From: Bemisia tabaci | Lineage: Eukaryota > Arthropoda > Insecta > Hemiptera > Aleyrodidae | Length of the DNA: 64,000 nt | NCBI RefSeq assembly: GCF_918797505.1 | Contig: NC_092797.1 | Coordinates: 30,083,372-30,147,371 of the forward strand | Reading direction: 5' to 3' | Shown: positions 13,083 through 25,861 of the stretch, one piece after another | Layout of the letters: every line of letters begins with the position of its first letter | How positions within the stretch are numbered: the first letter of the stretch is position 1 | Notes under the pieces: model-generated | What the model was told of the DNA's origin: nothing | Databases searched by the model: none | The model's input: only the letters and a program-made list of their open reading frames with translations | Made by a program: the position numbers and the translations under genes

Positions 13083-15381
13083 CTCGAGGATCCCTCTCCG
13101 TCCGGGATGCGAGCTGCGAGAATAATATCATTCGCGAAAAATGGGAGTAAAAACGTCGGTATCGAATGCTCTATAAAATTCCACGCTCTGTAGAGCGCGA
13201 ATGCACCTTAATCTAAAAAAAGGTATGACTTCAGGTTACGTTTACCATAATTCCATACGCGAGATATATTTTATGGTCGTCTTCTCCTTCACTCTCTTCA
13301 CACATCCGCAGTTTCCACTTTAACATTCCTCTGATTATTACAAAAAAAGATAAAAATGTGTACATCTACCTTCAGACTGAAAAAATACAAGGCCGTTTCT
13401 CAGATGTATCGAACTTGAGCGCATTGATGTTAAGGATGGCGGATTACGATGTGCATCAGTCATTCGGGTTTTTTCCTAGATGGTTGGTACTCATTATCAA
13501 ATTTGCTTAAAATTTTCCCCCCTCGTTAATCAATTTTAATTGGTTTAATAATCTGTACCTGTACTGTGCCAAAAACGCGTGTGTAAGTGTCGAATACAAA
13601 TTTTCGTGAAAAATATGCGCATCTTTCAAGATGTCAAGGAAAATCCCATTTTCTTTTACCTTTCCTCACATCTATATTAATCATGGATTGGAGCTTATTC
13701 CAGTTTCTATAATTTAGCATTGTAGGGTGGATAACCAAAATATTTGGCCATCTCTTTTGGTATTGTTCCATATTTTTTGCTACGTTGTATGAATGACAAT
13801 GCTATTTGCAACGATCATCTGAATATTTTAGATTTCATGAGAAAGTAAGTATATCGTTATTAGTTTTTTCAATCTCTTTCATAGCTCTCCAACTTTGGTT
13901 TATCCAAGAGAGCTAAAAGCGCAATCTTCAGAATAAACTCGAAAAATATATGAAATCTGCAGGTGCTTCTTACTCATACTCTGAACAGTACTGAGCACTG
14001 ATCTCCAAAGGAAATATTCGCAAAATTTCACGATTTGGCGTACATGTATCTGATTCTGATAATTCTAGAGGTGGATAATGTTTTAAGTTTTCCCCCTGGG
14101 ATTAAAGGCTTCGCACTTTCTGACCCCGGGACCGCTTACCCTCTTATTTGAAAACTGATTATGACCGAATTTTAAGCTACCACCACCCGTGTCACTCGCC
14201 AATACTTCTTGTCCTGACTTTAACTCGAGATAATTGGTTGGATGCAATTTGTTCATGCATGGCGAATTGCCAGCTCGAGGAAACATCTGGTTTAGTTTTG
14301 AACAACGAGTGGTGCTTGTGTAACTTAGTTCGTGACGTTTTTTTTTTTCACTCAGTTTATTCGTTCTTTTGATGACTCAATATGAAAAACGAGCGTTCTG
14401 AGCTACCGTAGAAAATATGACGCAATGCTATAAAGCAATGGTATAAGAATGTCATCTGGAGGCAAATATCATCGCGTCTCTTTTCTTTGTGATTGTCATT
14501 TTCTAGATGACCTACTTGGAATGTTACACGTCTAGGTTAGAAAAATTATGCGTTTAAAAATGTAGCATATCCAATCATTTTTTTAAAGACGTAAATGGAA
14601 CCTTCCAATTATTATGTTTTCATGTTTTTTTTTTCTTTTCTATGAATCTAAATGCGTTTTAAACTATATTAAAATACTTACTGAAGAAAAATAAGAGAGA
14701 GGACAAAGAAAAAAACATAAGAAAAAAATAGACATGATGGGTCAGAGAGCGCAAGGAAGTTGTAGGAGAACAATCAGACAAGTATGCTTACAAGTTTCTG
14801 TCTTCAAAACATTGCCCCTGCGTTTAACTCTTCTTGCAGGATGCATTCGTAATTTATGCATTCCACACTCTCATTTTTTTTAGTTACACCAACATACCAA
14901 CAACATCAAAAAAATCTCACAATAAATGTTCATAAATTAGGTTTAATTAGTTAGTTATAAATTTACGAAGCAATGGTATGAACGAGAATTGCGAAGTAGA
15001 GGCTCGTAGGCTGGGGGGTGATGAGCCAGTTGTTAGCTTACAGTCAAGCTTGGCTCTCTGCCAGTCAGAGCTGTACAGAGATCTGTAGAAGTTTACTTTG
15101 GATCAAGTGGCCCATGGGCTCTTTTGTTCATAGAGGGGTGAGAGTCGGAGTAAAAGCGTTCAATCAACAATGAACGCCTCGAAATTTTATACTTCAATTA
15201 ACGCTCTCTGGTATCAAAAACCTTTTTCAGGTAACATGATATTCCATTATTTCGATGACGTCAGTTGTAATTTTTTAATCTTTTAGCTCAATCTTACGAG
15301 AAGGGAGGTGTTACACAGAGGCGTGGCAAGACAGGGTTTCCTCTTTCCCCCGTTCCCTGCCTATATCAAAGCATTATCGTG

Positions 15382-15543
15382 CAGTGGCGTGGCGTGCTTT
15401 GCGATATATCGATTGTTAAGCCATTTAAATCTATGGAAAAGGATTGATAAAAAGGGTGTTCGCAGCGAACACCATAATCGATTCTTTACCATAGGTTTAA
15501 ATGGCATAACAATCGATACATCGCAGTTCACGCCACGTCACTG
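15382..15543. mobile_element. hAT-like MITE, copy 2
   Basis: Same ends (CAGTGGCGTGGCGTGC and TTCACGCCACGTCACTG) and central GGTGTTCGCAGCGAACACC hairpin as the copy at 12918. The flanks TTATCGTG and ATATCGTG agree at 7 of 8 bases. Confidence 0.85.
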
Positions 15544-15958
15544 ATATCGTGACAGGAAGCTGGTCGGGAAGTTGAAACCCTCTTCAATTGAATGAACTTC
15601 TTTTTTTTTTTGTTTTTTTATGTTTTTATTATTTAGAACAATAAGAATGAGTAAGTGAATTATCCTTACCTGTATTTTTACAAACTTGTTTGTGAAAGCT
15701 ACGCTACACTGCATTAATTTAACACTCAAAGAAAAAATCAAAACCAGAAATATATCACAAGCAGGAGTAAAATACAATACGGAGCGTTTCAATTATACCA
15801 GCGTATTCTTCGGGCTAAGGACCGATTATGTGTAATGTCGTGAATTTTTCTGCGCGCGAAACTATGTACTCTGTCCGAGAAATTTGTTGCTCATTTTTTT
15901 GTCACTGAGATAGTGTTTACTCGCATGAAACAATGGAATATTTTTCAATCTCACAAAT

Positions 15959-16178
15959 GGACGTATTTCTGTCAAACGGAACTAAGCGCCATAGAGGGAG
16001 GAAGGTAGAGGGGGGCTTGGATTTGCGGCGGAACCGGGCGTCGGGCTCATTCCGTCCTATACTCGAAATACTTTTCCATGGCGCTTAGTTCCGTTCGGCA
16101 GAACGCGCTATCCGGCATTCTAAATTCCTCATAAGGAACTCAAATTGACGCTTAGTTCCGTTTGACAGAGATACGTCC
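15959..16178. mobile_element. MITE family 3, copy with AAAT target-site duplication
   Basis: GGACGTATTTCTGTCAAACG at the left and GTTTGACAGAGATACGTCC at the right are complementary, with AAAT on both flanks. The interior is unlike the other copies, including a G-rich stretch at about 15998-16040. Confidence 0.8.
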
Positions 16179-17257
16179 AAATAATAAACACCAAACATGC
16201 TCATCTATGAAAAATTAATCAGTGACTATATGTATTAGTCACCATGAAATTTAAAAATCACAACATAACATTTTTACTTCTTGTAAAATTGGAGGCGTTT
16301 CGTTTCATGTTTTTCAGAGAAAATATTTGTACATCTGATGTTTACTAGGATGTTTTAAGCCGAGTATTTTTGAAGTCTTTCGGCCGCAAAATACAGTCAA
16401 GACAATGATAAATGACCTAGAAGTGTTTGATTAATTACTTAAAACACGATCTAAGAACGTTCATGTAAGCTTTTAGGTAGCTCCGTTAAATTAACTCTGG
16501 GCAGAGAATCAATCCGTGTCATTATGAATTCCTCAGAGAGAAATTTCTTTTAAATTAATTATGATTTGATACTTGGTAATAACTTAGGAAATCGCAGGTT
16601 TGAAGTCAATTTCGAGTATGAAATTTAGATTTAAAGTTGATTTATAAAAGTTAAGTTCGAATTTTAAATTAACACTAAAAATAATTGATATGCGTGATAA
16701 CATATTACATTATAATATCAATTAATATTGGTACCATTATTATTGTCACTGAATCACGGCCATTTTCGCCGCTGAAGAAATGTTTTTCAAAGGTTCATAC
16801 TTGACTTCGAATAACGATTATTTCGCAGGGAAATAAATTAAGGTATTCTTCTGTACGTCTTAGTTCCCTCCAAAGTTAATAGGTAATTACGTTGCGCGCT
16901 GAGAACCTAAATCGTCCGTAATTGTAAGTCAAGTCTTTGTCGGAGCTGGCCGTGTGAACGCGATAACGCGGTCTCCTCAGTGCTGTGTTCATTAAAATCG
17001 TATTAAAGTAGATGTGCCTCACAACCTTCTTAGTTGTATTTTATGTATTCACCTCAGAGTCTGCCTCTCTCATAAACTCCTTAAATTATTGCGCTAACCC
17101 TAGGGCTTAACAAATTTTCGCGGCGTTAAACTCATATGAGGACAGTGAGACTGAATTGCGTAAAACGAAAAAATGATGACAATCTTTCAAAAATACCTTG
17201 AATATACGAATACTTGGGAAGTCACTTTTTAACTTATTTTTGTAAATTTGTTTACAG

Positions 17258-17471
17258 GACCTGGTGTCGAGCAACCCAAACCAGCGGAACTGGCGCGGAA
17301 TTATCATCGCAATGCTGGTCATCGCTGCGGTCCTGGGGTTGATAGTCACTTCAGTGGTTTTGCTTACTCCACCGGATGATGGGCCCCGGATCAAAGGGGC
17401 CAGGATTCGACTCCAAGATGTACTCAATCATGAGTTAACGCCTCTTCGACATAATGGCTCCTGGATCTCTG
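17258..17471 (+). CDS. DPP6/DPP10-like gene, exon 2 (transmembrane anchor)
   Basis: The exon follows an acceptor (TTTACAG) and ends before a GTTAGT donor, leaving one base of a split glycine codon. It encodes residues 12-82 of the protein: a polar stretch ending in N-W-R-G, one hydrophobic transmembrane segment at about residues 25-47, then L-L-T-P-P-D-D-G-P-R and a juxtamembrane stretch with an N-glycosylation sequon at N77 (NGS). The pattern NWRG, transmembrane helix, TPPDDGPR is characteristic of insect DPP-IV-family type II membrane proteins related to DPP6/DPP10. In vertebrates these are auxiliary subunits of Kv4 channels and lack peptidase activity. The catalytic region is not in the window, so whether this copy is an active peptidase cannot be judged. 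Confidence 0.9.
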
Positions 17472-17623
17472 GTTAGTCATTGATTGATTTTCACTTTATG
17501 ATATTAGTGGACGAATGACAGAATTTAATTATTTTGTCTCATTTTTTATTTCGTAGAGTTAATTTTTCTGATTTTATGTTGACTTTCAATGACATCGTTG
17601 TATCTTATGATAGGTTGATTCAA

Positions 17624-17896
17624 ATTGAATCAGTGAAAACGAAAACACACCAACTTGGAAAAATGAAAAGAATCAAGAAACAAAATTACACACGAAACCG
17701 AACAGTAAATGAAGAAATTAGTCTAAGAAAGGGATTTCTGGCGCTGAAATACAAGCACTGAAGGGCATTTTAAAGGTCCAAGTTGGAACAGATGCGCTAA
17801 CTTTAATGACCCTTATAAAAATTGACAGTCTTTTATGAAAATTGAGGAATTTCGAGTTACCAAGTTGGTGTGTTTTCGAACTCACTGATTCAATTA
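17624..17896. repeat. Inverted-repeat element in DPP-like intron 2
   Basis: The left arm TTGAATCAGTGAAAACGAAA with ACACACCAACTTGG is mirrored by CCAAGTTGGTGTGTTTTCGA with ACTCACTGATTCAA. Single copy here. Confidence 0.7.
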
Positions 17897-18017
17897 AGCA
17901 TCTGTAAGTATGGGAATGGACTATCGGACAAAGTGTGAATTAAAGCATGTTGATGTATGTTTTCTCCTAAAAATTTCAAGTCGAACACGGTTTGAAGACG
18001 TTGAAGTTTTTATTTAG

Positions 18018-18168
18018 CATTAGATTCGATTGGCTTTAGCCGAGGTATTGAATTGTAATAAAAATAATTAGTTTCTCTTATTAAAACATATATAAAATTA
18101 ACTAAATAACTGACTAACTTATTACTTTTATCATACTTCAACACCTCGGCTAAATCCAACCAAATCTG
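18018..18168. repeat. Short inverted-repeat element
   Basis: GATTGGCTTTAGCCGAGGTA and CACCTCGGCTAAATCCAACC are imperfect inverted arms around an AT-rich core with TAATTAGTTTCTC and its partner. Confidence 0.55.
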
Positions 18169-18707
18169 TTGATAATGGCGTTGTTGAACCAAATTCTACT
18201 AAATTATTTAGCACTGGTTACGAGAACTTTGAATTACTCGCTCACATGAAAAAAAAGTGTCTACATAAATCAAATTTGCTCAATATTGTTTACGTTTTTA
18301 CGGAGATCGCCTTTAACATTTCACGTGGAATGTTACACAAAATTACGTAAAATTTCATGAAAAATAGCCTGAAATTTCGATGCGAAAATTCGCATTCTCA
18401 TTTTTCATGAAGTTTCTCAGCCCTTTTAACTCTTGAAGCACCCCTGAGCACGAATGGAACTAACAAAACATGAGAATAAAGCAAAGGAAAGATAGCGCGT
18501 TGGTGACGGCGCAGAGATACAACTATTCGTGCTTGATGGATGTCCGCGTTGCGTCTGCAAAATTGAAGGCGCGCTGGGCGATGCGTTAGTACGCGATGCG
18601 ATGGTAGATCTTACTGGCTGCTCCTATATGTTGTATTCCGTCAAGAGCAGAATTGAGCTCACCAATCACGTATCTCAACTCTCCATAATTTTGTCTCATC
18701 CGCGGCG

Positions 18708-18940
18708 CACAGTGGATTGAGTCAATTGGAGAGGTCGGACATGAAACATTCGGCTTAAACTGCAAATTTTGATGTTTATTTTGTCACATTTTAAATTTCA
18801 AGGGGTGCTCCTATAAGCAAATTTCACGAGGAAACCAATGGAACCATTTTCAGAATCTCAGAGTTTTGTATGAAGGGAGCAATAAGCGTTGAAAGTTTCC
18901 AAATTCTGTATGACCTCTCCTATTGACTCGATCCACCGTA
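18708..18940. repeat. MITE family 6 (CACAGTGGATYGAGTC ends), copy 1
   Basis: Starts CACAGTGGATTGAGTCAATT and GGAGAGGTCGGACA. Ends with the complement (ACCTCTCCTATTGACTCGAT, CCACCGT). The interior includes a GGTTTCCTCGTGAAATTT-type segment shared by all three copies. Confidence 0.8.
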
Positions 18941-18984
18941 CGGCGGTTAACAAAGATAAAATTTCAACAATCAGGCTGCGTTAC

Positions 18985-19144
18985 CAAAGGCGTGGCGTGC
19001 TTTGCGATCCATCGATATTTCTCCATTTGAAGCTGTGGTAAATAATCGATTATTAAGTTGTTCGCTGCGAACACCCTGTTTATTGACATTTTCCCTAGGT
19101 TTAAATGACCGATCAATCGATACATCGCAAAGCACGCCACGCTA
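18985..19144. repeat. hAT-like MITE, degenerate copy 3
   Basis: AGGCGTGGCGTGCTTTGCGA and TCGCAAAGCACGCCACGCT ends, with the same TTGTTCGCTGCGAACACCC centre. The terminal CAGTG is lost. It is wedged between two copies of the CACAGTGGATCGAGTC element. Confidence 0.75.
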
Positions 19145-19377
19145 CACAGTGGATCGAGTCGATAGGAGAGGTCGGACAAAATTTAGTAATTTTAACCTCT
19201 TATAACTCCGTTTATACAAAACTTTGAGGTTCTATAAGTGGTTCTATTGGTTTCCTCGTGAAATTTTCTACTTAAAGCACCCCTTGAAATGTACAATGTG
19301 ACAAAATAAACACCGAAATTTGCAGTTTCCGTCAAAAATTTCATGCCCGACCTCTTTAATTGACTAGGTCCACTGTG
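19145..19377. repeat. MITE family 6, copy 2
   Basis: CACAGTGGATCGAGTCGATA to TTGACTAGGTCCACTGTG. The interior is in the opposite order to copy 1, so this copy is inverted relative to it. Confidence 0.8.
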
Positions 19378-19986
19378 CGTTACGTTTGGTTAACGACGAA
19401 ATTTTTGTGCGGAAGCGGCAACCTGACGTAAAGCGATGTCCGACTGCCGTTCTGCCGGCGGCAATATTACACTCGCGGCGAGGGGGTCGGGGCTGGAGAG
19501 AGATAGTGGGTCATAGCGGTGTCAAAGTGCAGCGCAATCAATCAGCTCAAATTTTCGGTGCAGCTCCGACGGCGGCGGCCGAACCGGAGCGGACCGGACG
19601 ATGAATCGGGCGGAATTACGGAGCGGAAGAGCGAGGTCTCATCACCTGGAATGGCTGCCAGGGAACGACGGAGCCGGGATTGATCACTGCAATTTCAGAG
19701 CGGTCACAAATGACCCCGGCCAAAGCGGGGGCGGGATTTGCGGCTTTGGGTCAGGGGCTTCGCCGCACCGTTGCCAGATAGTGCTAAAAATTGGATTTTT
19801 CCCTCGTTTAATCCCATTTTTCTCTTGTTTAATCCCATGTAAAATGTGCACGATCTGACGACCCAGCACTCGAGGCCGCGTCGCTAGAGCTTGTCATAGC
19901 CGCGCACTCGGAAAAAGTCTCTGCGCGCCTCCCCTTTCCTGTCGCTTCATTTATTAAAATTCAATTGAGCCCCTTTGAAACGGTCG

Positions 19987-20218
19987 CACGGTGGCTCGAG
20001 TCAAACGGAGAGGTCGGACAAAATTCGTAAGCTTTAAACGCTTTTAACTCCGTTTATACACAATTTTGAGGTTCTAAAGTGGTTCCATTGGTTTTCCCGT
20101 GAAATTTTCTTCTAGAAACATTTCTTAAAAATTAAAATGTAACGAAATAAACATGAAAATTTGCAGTTTTAGTCAAAGATTACATGTCCGATTTCTGCGA
20201 TTGACTCGATCCACTGTG
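19987..20218. repeat. MITE family 6, copy 3
   Basis: CACGGTGGCTCGAGTCAAAC to TTGACTCGATCCACTGTG. The interior is in the same order as the copy at 19145. Confidence 0.8.
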
Positions 20219-20421
20219 AGTCGGTATTACGGGAGAAGCGCCAGGGATGTCCCTTTGCTTTATCGGCGAGAGCTCTAAATCAAGTGAAACTCATAAGGAA
20301 GTTCTTGTGGGATGCATTTATTTTTCATCGGTGTGGTGCCGTAGCAAGTTTTGTGCCGTTACACCTTCTATTGTAAAAAAAAAAGTTTGGGAGAAAGTGT
20401 TTCTGTAGAATCCCAGCTATA

Positions 20422-20680
20422 TATCGACGGTGTAAGTCGGCACTCACATAACTCGGTTTGCGACGTCGCAGAATTCCTGTCGTACTTCATTTTTTAAATG
20501 GAAAACTACTCCACGGCAAATCTTTAAAACTGCCGTGATTTTTCTTTTCTGTGCGAAGAAATTTCTGCAAAAAACTCAAGGAATGATATCAATTCGTTCT
20601 CCTTTAAAAACATAACATAGAGGCGGAGACTTTCAGACACCGCAAACGAGATATGTGATGGCGGACTTACGCCGTCGATA
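20422..20680. repeat. MITE family 7 (TCGACGGTGTAAGTC ends), copy 1
   Basis: ATCGACGGTGTAAGTCGGCA at the left and TGGCGGACTTACGCCGTCGA at the right. The inner arms are CAAAACTGCCG/AACTCAAGGAATGATATCAA and their inverse. A second copy lies at 32012-32271. Confidence 0.8.
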
Positions 20681-21884
20681 TGGGGCATGGAGGAGGTGTT
20701 TTTTTCTTTTTTTTCACGGAAACGAGACAATTGGAAATAAGAAAGAGGTGGACAAATTTTAAGGGACAAATAAGAGAGTTTCACCGGATTCAGTCTAACT
20801 ACATTTCTCGTTGCCTAATTTTGTTGTTTTATCTTTTTAACAGAGGACAAAATTATTTAACGCCTTTTAATTTTTTTTTTTTAAATTATTTTTTAAGTGG
20901 AAAAGTAGAGGAAAATAAAATTGGAAGTGAAAAAATGTACCCATAAGTGATGTCCCAGAATGGTATTTCCCATTTAAACATGTGTATTTCAACAGAGACA
21001 ATCATACTATACTGATTTGTTTTTCTGTATAATATTTGTTTACTTTAGTGAGTAAGAAAACCCTTATGTTCACCTGATTCCATATAGTCTCTGAATTTTA
21101 AGTATAATTATATACGAGTATGGGCTTATGGAAAATAGATTTTATTTTGGGGATACGCTACTTTGTATACTCTTAGTAAAATCTATAAATAGTTTCTGTG
21201 ATGAAAAGAAAGATTTCTGCGCTTGGTTCGATTTTGGTAACCCAATAAAATGAATGAAAAAATGAAATGCAATACAAAAAAAGAAACAGGAAAAAAGGGT
21301 TAAAGCTTAAATGGGTATGTGAATAGAGCTCACGCAGGGTCACAGAATACTAATCGATTTCATTCATTAGTTCGCGCCTGTATTTGTTCTCTCGACTGGG
21401 ATATCCAAATAGTTTAATTTCCGCCAGCTGAGATAACTAGACATCCCGAGACTCGAAAGCAATCTCTATGGTATTGATTTCAATCAATGAACGTATTGAT
21501 TCTTTACACTATTTGCGTCAATGCGCTGCAAAACTGTCTATCGCAGCCAACTGCCGCCAGCTCTGTAGTGTAATCATCGGAAGCAGAATAACATTTTTAA
21601 AGAAGAACGATGCTTAACTTTAATAATTGAAAGTCAGTTTCATTTCCTCGTGGCAGGACAATTTAAGTCCATTCAATAAAATTACCCAGCGAGTTATATT
21701 CTTTTGTGTCGTCTCTATGTTTTTTCCGCACAAATCTCTTCAGTCATTCGTTTTGGAGAAAAAATCACTGAAAAATCGTTTCTTTGAACTTTTACTTTAC
21801 GTTACGTCAAGCTTTATGCTTAAAAATGAACACAATTCAAGAATTAGCATTATCATTTTGAATTCCGAAAGTAAGGTTCCCTCC

Positions 21885-22138
21885 TATACTGCCGTGCTAA
21901 GGAAAAACGCCGTATAAGCCTTCAGGCGTTGCCAAATTTCCTCTGGCAAATAACTGATTTTCAGGAAAATTCTTGAATATTTTTCTGCCTATTTCTCAGA
22001 TAATTTTGTTTATAATTTGATCTAAAGTGCCTGAAAATTTCAAGAGAAAATATTCATAAGTTTCCTCGAAAATGAACACTTTATCTGCTGTAATTTTCTC
22101 GAATGTTCATACGGCGGTCTTCCTTAGCACGGTAGTAT
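21885..22138. repeat. MITE with TACTGCCGTGCTAAGGAA ends
   Basis: TACTGCCGTGCTAAGGAAAA at the left and TTCCTTAGCACGGTAGTA at the right are complementary, with CGCCGTAT/ATACGGCG inside. Single copy in the window. Confidence 0.75.
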
Positions 22139-22909
22139 ATTTGAGCCTTTACACGTCCAAAGATTGAAGTTAAAATTCGCAATGGACCAATGGACAAGTT
22201 GCGAGTTTAAGCATTATGATACATGCTTTCCATAACATAATTTCACATAGAACACGATTCGCGCGCCGAAGATTACTAAAATAAATTCCGATCTAGGATA
22301 TTTAAGTTTTTAGTTTACATTGGTTAGACTACACCGCTCGCAAGAAAAACAATAGTCTACTTGAATCAACCTGCATTAACATGTTTTTGCGGGCTCCTTA
22401 ATCGAGCGATATTTCTTCCCCGCCTTACGTTGTTCGAAGTGCTAATAACGCGCACAGCCAAGCTGGAGCGGTGAGATTGAAGTTGCCATAAATTCATAAC
22501 GCAGAGACTGTTACGGTAACGTTTAGTGCGAGATTTGACTCACGTAGACTTGTTTTTTCATGAGCGGGAGGTTTGAATTAACGCATTAAAAAAACATTTA
22601 ATATATCCTGGCTAGAAGTTGATTTTAGTAATTTTCATCGCACCAATCGAGTTTTACGTGAAATTTTGATATGGAGACATGTGTCAGAATGACTTAATTC
22701 GCGCACATTAAACAGCGATCCAATGTGTAATATTTTAACCGAAGTTCGTCCGATTTCTCTCCTCTTAGAATTGCATGCATCTCTGGAGGGAAATCCGACA
22801 AACTTGCAAGCGAAGAAACTTAAAGTTTTACTAAAAATTAATACGCTTACCTTTGAGTTATAAAAGTTGTTTCCTCGCTTCATTTGCTTCTCTTTCTTCC
22901 TTGTTAAAG

Positions 22910-23004
22910 GCGTAGAGCTGATGTTCAGGGACGAATGGGGTGGAATAAGTGCCATTAACGCAACAAGTCTAGCCATCCGAACACTTGTATCAAATCAAAC
23001 ACTG
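22910..23004 (+). CDS. DPP6/DPP10-like gene, exon 3 (start of extracellular beta-propeller)
   Basis: The exon starts after the acceptor TTGTTAAAG and completes the split glycine codon from exon 2 (phase 1). It ends in CTG before the donor GTAAGC in phase 0. It encodes residues 83-114, including F-R-D-E-W-G-G-I and sequons N99-A-T and N111-Q-T. In the DPP family the stretch after NGSW carries a W/Y-R-D-x-x-G signature opening the beta-propeller, which matches. Reading frame, splice phases and order on the + strand agree with exons 1 and 2. I searched the rest of the + strand for the expected next exon (the conserved region with an HS or RHS motif before the first propeller blades) and found none, so the gene probably continues beyond 64 kb. 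Confidence 0.85.
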
Positions 23005-25861
23005 GTAAGCAGTTTTTTGACTATCATTTCTTTTCAAAATCCCTCCTCGTTTTATTTATTTTTTGAATGAAAAATGTTAGCTAGCCTAGCTAGTTATAAA
23101 TTTGTACCGTCATTCACCGAAAGTACCGATTTCTGTTAAGTAAAGGTACAGACAAGGATAGACCGTTGCAGGAGTTACATTATTATACACTCCGTCAGTT
23201 ACTTTGAAAATCGTCCCGAGTTGCTGTATTACTTATGCATACTCATTTATTATTACATCATTCTCATGCTCGTAAAAGTTGCAATTATATCTATGTAGTA
23301 TGTGGAAATACTTAAAACTATTTCTCGGTTTCTCAAAGGGACAGAGAAAAATAGGGAAAGGGAGGGGAGACAAGGGAAAGTAATGTGGATGGAAGAGAAA
23401 TGAATAACTTTAGACAAATTGAAATATGAAAATCGGTTGCACAACACCTCAGCTGAACATCGAAAAGCGTATTTCAAGAAATCGCGGATAACGGTGCAGA
23501 GTTATTTGTATGAAAATCACTGTGCTGCGGCTTGCGGGGCGCTGAAACTCAACTGCAGTGCATCTCGTTCAATTCAGATTTTGTGCTACTTGTGTCAATA
23601 TTTTGTCCAGTAGATTTTTTTTTTTTTCTCTCTCTCTATCTCTTTCTCTAATGTAACATAGTTTGCAGCAGAGATTAAGGAGATATTAAAGATTACGCTT
23701 CTCGAAATTGAGTTATTTTAAATTGGAAATTATATGTGGAGCATACATATTTAGAAAAAAGGAACCAACGCGATTGCAGTGTTGTAAGAATGTTGCTTCT
23801 TCATAATTATCTAGGAAATCTCCCAGAATAACAGGTGGTTTTCACTTCCCACCAAAAAATTGTTAAATTCCAAGGAAAATAACTGTGTAAGCTTTATAAC
23901 CGTACACATATAAGTATTTTTAAAAGAAAATTAGAAGTTGCACGAGATTGAAAACACGGTAATCGCGCTGGTTCCATTTTGCTAAATGCGATTCATGCGT
24001 CAGCTTGTGGGAATTCTCAGTATATTTTAGGGACACGTCGAATTCTAATTTACCATTTAATTCTGGTAAACTCATTCATATAACCACTGATTTGCTTAAT
24101 CATTCAAGCTTTACATTTGAATTCTCGTTTCTACGAGTGAGCCTTTGTGGTTTCGGGTCTTAAAGTAATCAGCTATTACTAAAATTTAATGGAGTTATCC
24201 TACAGCCTATACATGTACCTACAGCCGACTCTTTTAAATATCGTGCACGATTGTAACAAGGGTCATAGTGTCTAATTCATAATATACAAATGTAACGCAA
24301 ACAAAAGTAATGTGTAGGAATACATTCGGCAAACACTCAACTCAATTACTGAGTTTCAAATTTCTGTTCATATTTTAGTTTTAGTTTTTTAAAGAAAAAC
24401 TACAGAATAATATGGCTTGATATTTTCACGGAATGATCACGACAGGACAAGGAAAATCCAAGGAAATACGAGAAAAAATTACGAGTTATTCTTAGTTTCA
24501 AGAGAAAAAAAAGATATGCAACTAACAACGCTTCGTTTTGAGATGCATGTTCTCGAAATTTAGCCGCTCGGCCTGATATTTATACACCCATGGACGCGGC
24601 GCTGCGATGCGACTATTCGAGCTCCCAGCTGTCCGCATTGCATATTCAATAATTGAAGGCGCCTAGATCTTTTTTTCACAACCACAACTGTCTAGCTACC
24701 ATTGAGATTGCAGAGCCAAGCACTGGCTCTCCTTTCACCGCATGGTTATGGTGCCGATTAATTCATTGCAATACCCTTTAAAATAAATAAAAAATAAAAA
24801 TAAAATTTAAAATGTTGTAGTCGAACGTGATGAGAAACTCACGTGTTAAGACTTTAAAACCCTGAAATTAATCAAAGGAATCTATTTATACATAGGTTTA
24901 CTATATTGCATCTTATACTGAGAAAAATCAGTAGTCATGATCACCAAAGCAGTGGTGTTCTGTATGAACTCTTAGTTAATGGAAGCCATAATCAGTGCTA
25001 TTATATTTCCACATTAATCGATAATCTTAAAGTATTAGTTTCAAAAGAATTGGTAGAGTGATCTCTTAATGGCAAAAATATCATTATTGTTAGTTATGGT
25101 TTTTAATAAGGAACACAGCTACATTAAGTTTTATAACTAAAGGTTTTCCTCGATTAAGAATCTATTTTATCAATATTCCTTCCCACTTTATTGATACAAA
25201 GTTGTTTTGAAAATCCCACCCGGAGGACCCTATGAAGGGAGAGAAAACACATTTGCTAACTGAAAATTGGAGCCTTCTCAGTAATACACGAAGGAAAGAA
25301 TTAGGGTTTACTCAAACAGAGAACGCAAATCAAGATTAAAGCTTGAAGGAAATTAATTTTAAAATCGAGTGGATTAGAACCTGTCGAACCACATTCAGTG
25401 CTTTATGGAACTTTAATAACTAGAGACAAAATACAACGTGGATTGATTGGACTGCATTTTTCAATTTGGAACTATAAATTCTGGCCTGGTTTAAAAACAA
25501 CGTATGTGACATTAGTTTCCCTATGCACATACGTGTTTTATCAGATGAGCCAGAATTTATAGTTCCAAATTGCAAAATGCAGTCCGATTATGGGGTGTAC
25601 TGAGGTGAAGTACAATAGAGCGATCAGGTAGAAGCTCATGGAACAAGCCTGAAAATACATTAATCCTTTTTCGTAGGACGCCCAAAACTTTAACGCATTA
25701 GTGCATTACGGTTCATGAAGTAAGCTATTATTTTTTCTAACTTTGTAGCTCTGTTGAATTATTTGTCAGTTTTTCTTGTTTGACGTATTGGACAGATGTT
25801 TTTTTGAAGATTTGCAATAGTTTTTGAAGGCACATTTTCGACCTCCCTCATCCTCACTCCG
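23005..25861. other. Between DPP-like exon 3 and protein A
   Basis: AT-rich sequence with a CT-rich run near 23620 and family 5 copy 3 near its end. No exon seen. It would be the start of DPP-like intron 3 and would also hold the 3' UTR of protein A. Confidence 0.5.
25449..25585. repeat. MITE family 5, copy 3
   Basis: GGACTGCATTTTTCAATTTG and CAAATTGCAAAATGCAGTCC are complementary ends. The inner arms include GGAACTATAAATTCTGGCC and its inverse. It lies just downstream of protein A. Confidence 0.8.

Larger units (their letters stand above)
7243..17257 (+). other. Intron 1 of the DPP-like gene
   Basis: A 10-kb intron between matching phase-0 sites. It holds the direct duplication at 9471, the SINE-like element at 10314, family 4 copy 2, the TTAGG array, two hAT-like MITEs and a family 3 MITE. 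No further exon is evident. Confidence 0.6.
17472..22909 (+). other. Intron 2 of the DPP-like gene
   Basis: A 5.4-kb intron between matching phase-1 sites. It holds three family 6 MITEs, a degenerate hAT-like MITE, family 7 copy 1 and other inverted repeats. The GC-rich block at about 19430-19760 gives open frames on both strands but no splice or motif support. Confidence 0.6.

Noticed and set aside
15538..15792. 84-aa minus-strand ORF
   Set aside because: It begins in AT-rich sequence and ends in the edge of the hAT-like MITE; no coding character.
19386..19869. ORFs in the GC-rich block of intron 2
   Set aside because: Open on both strands through GC content; no motif or splice fit.
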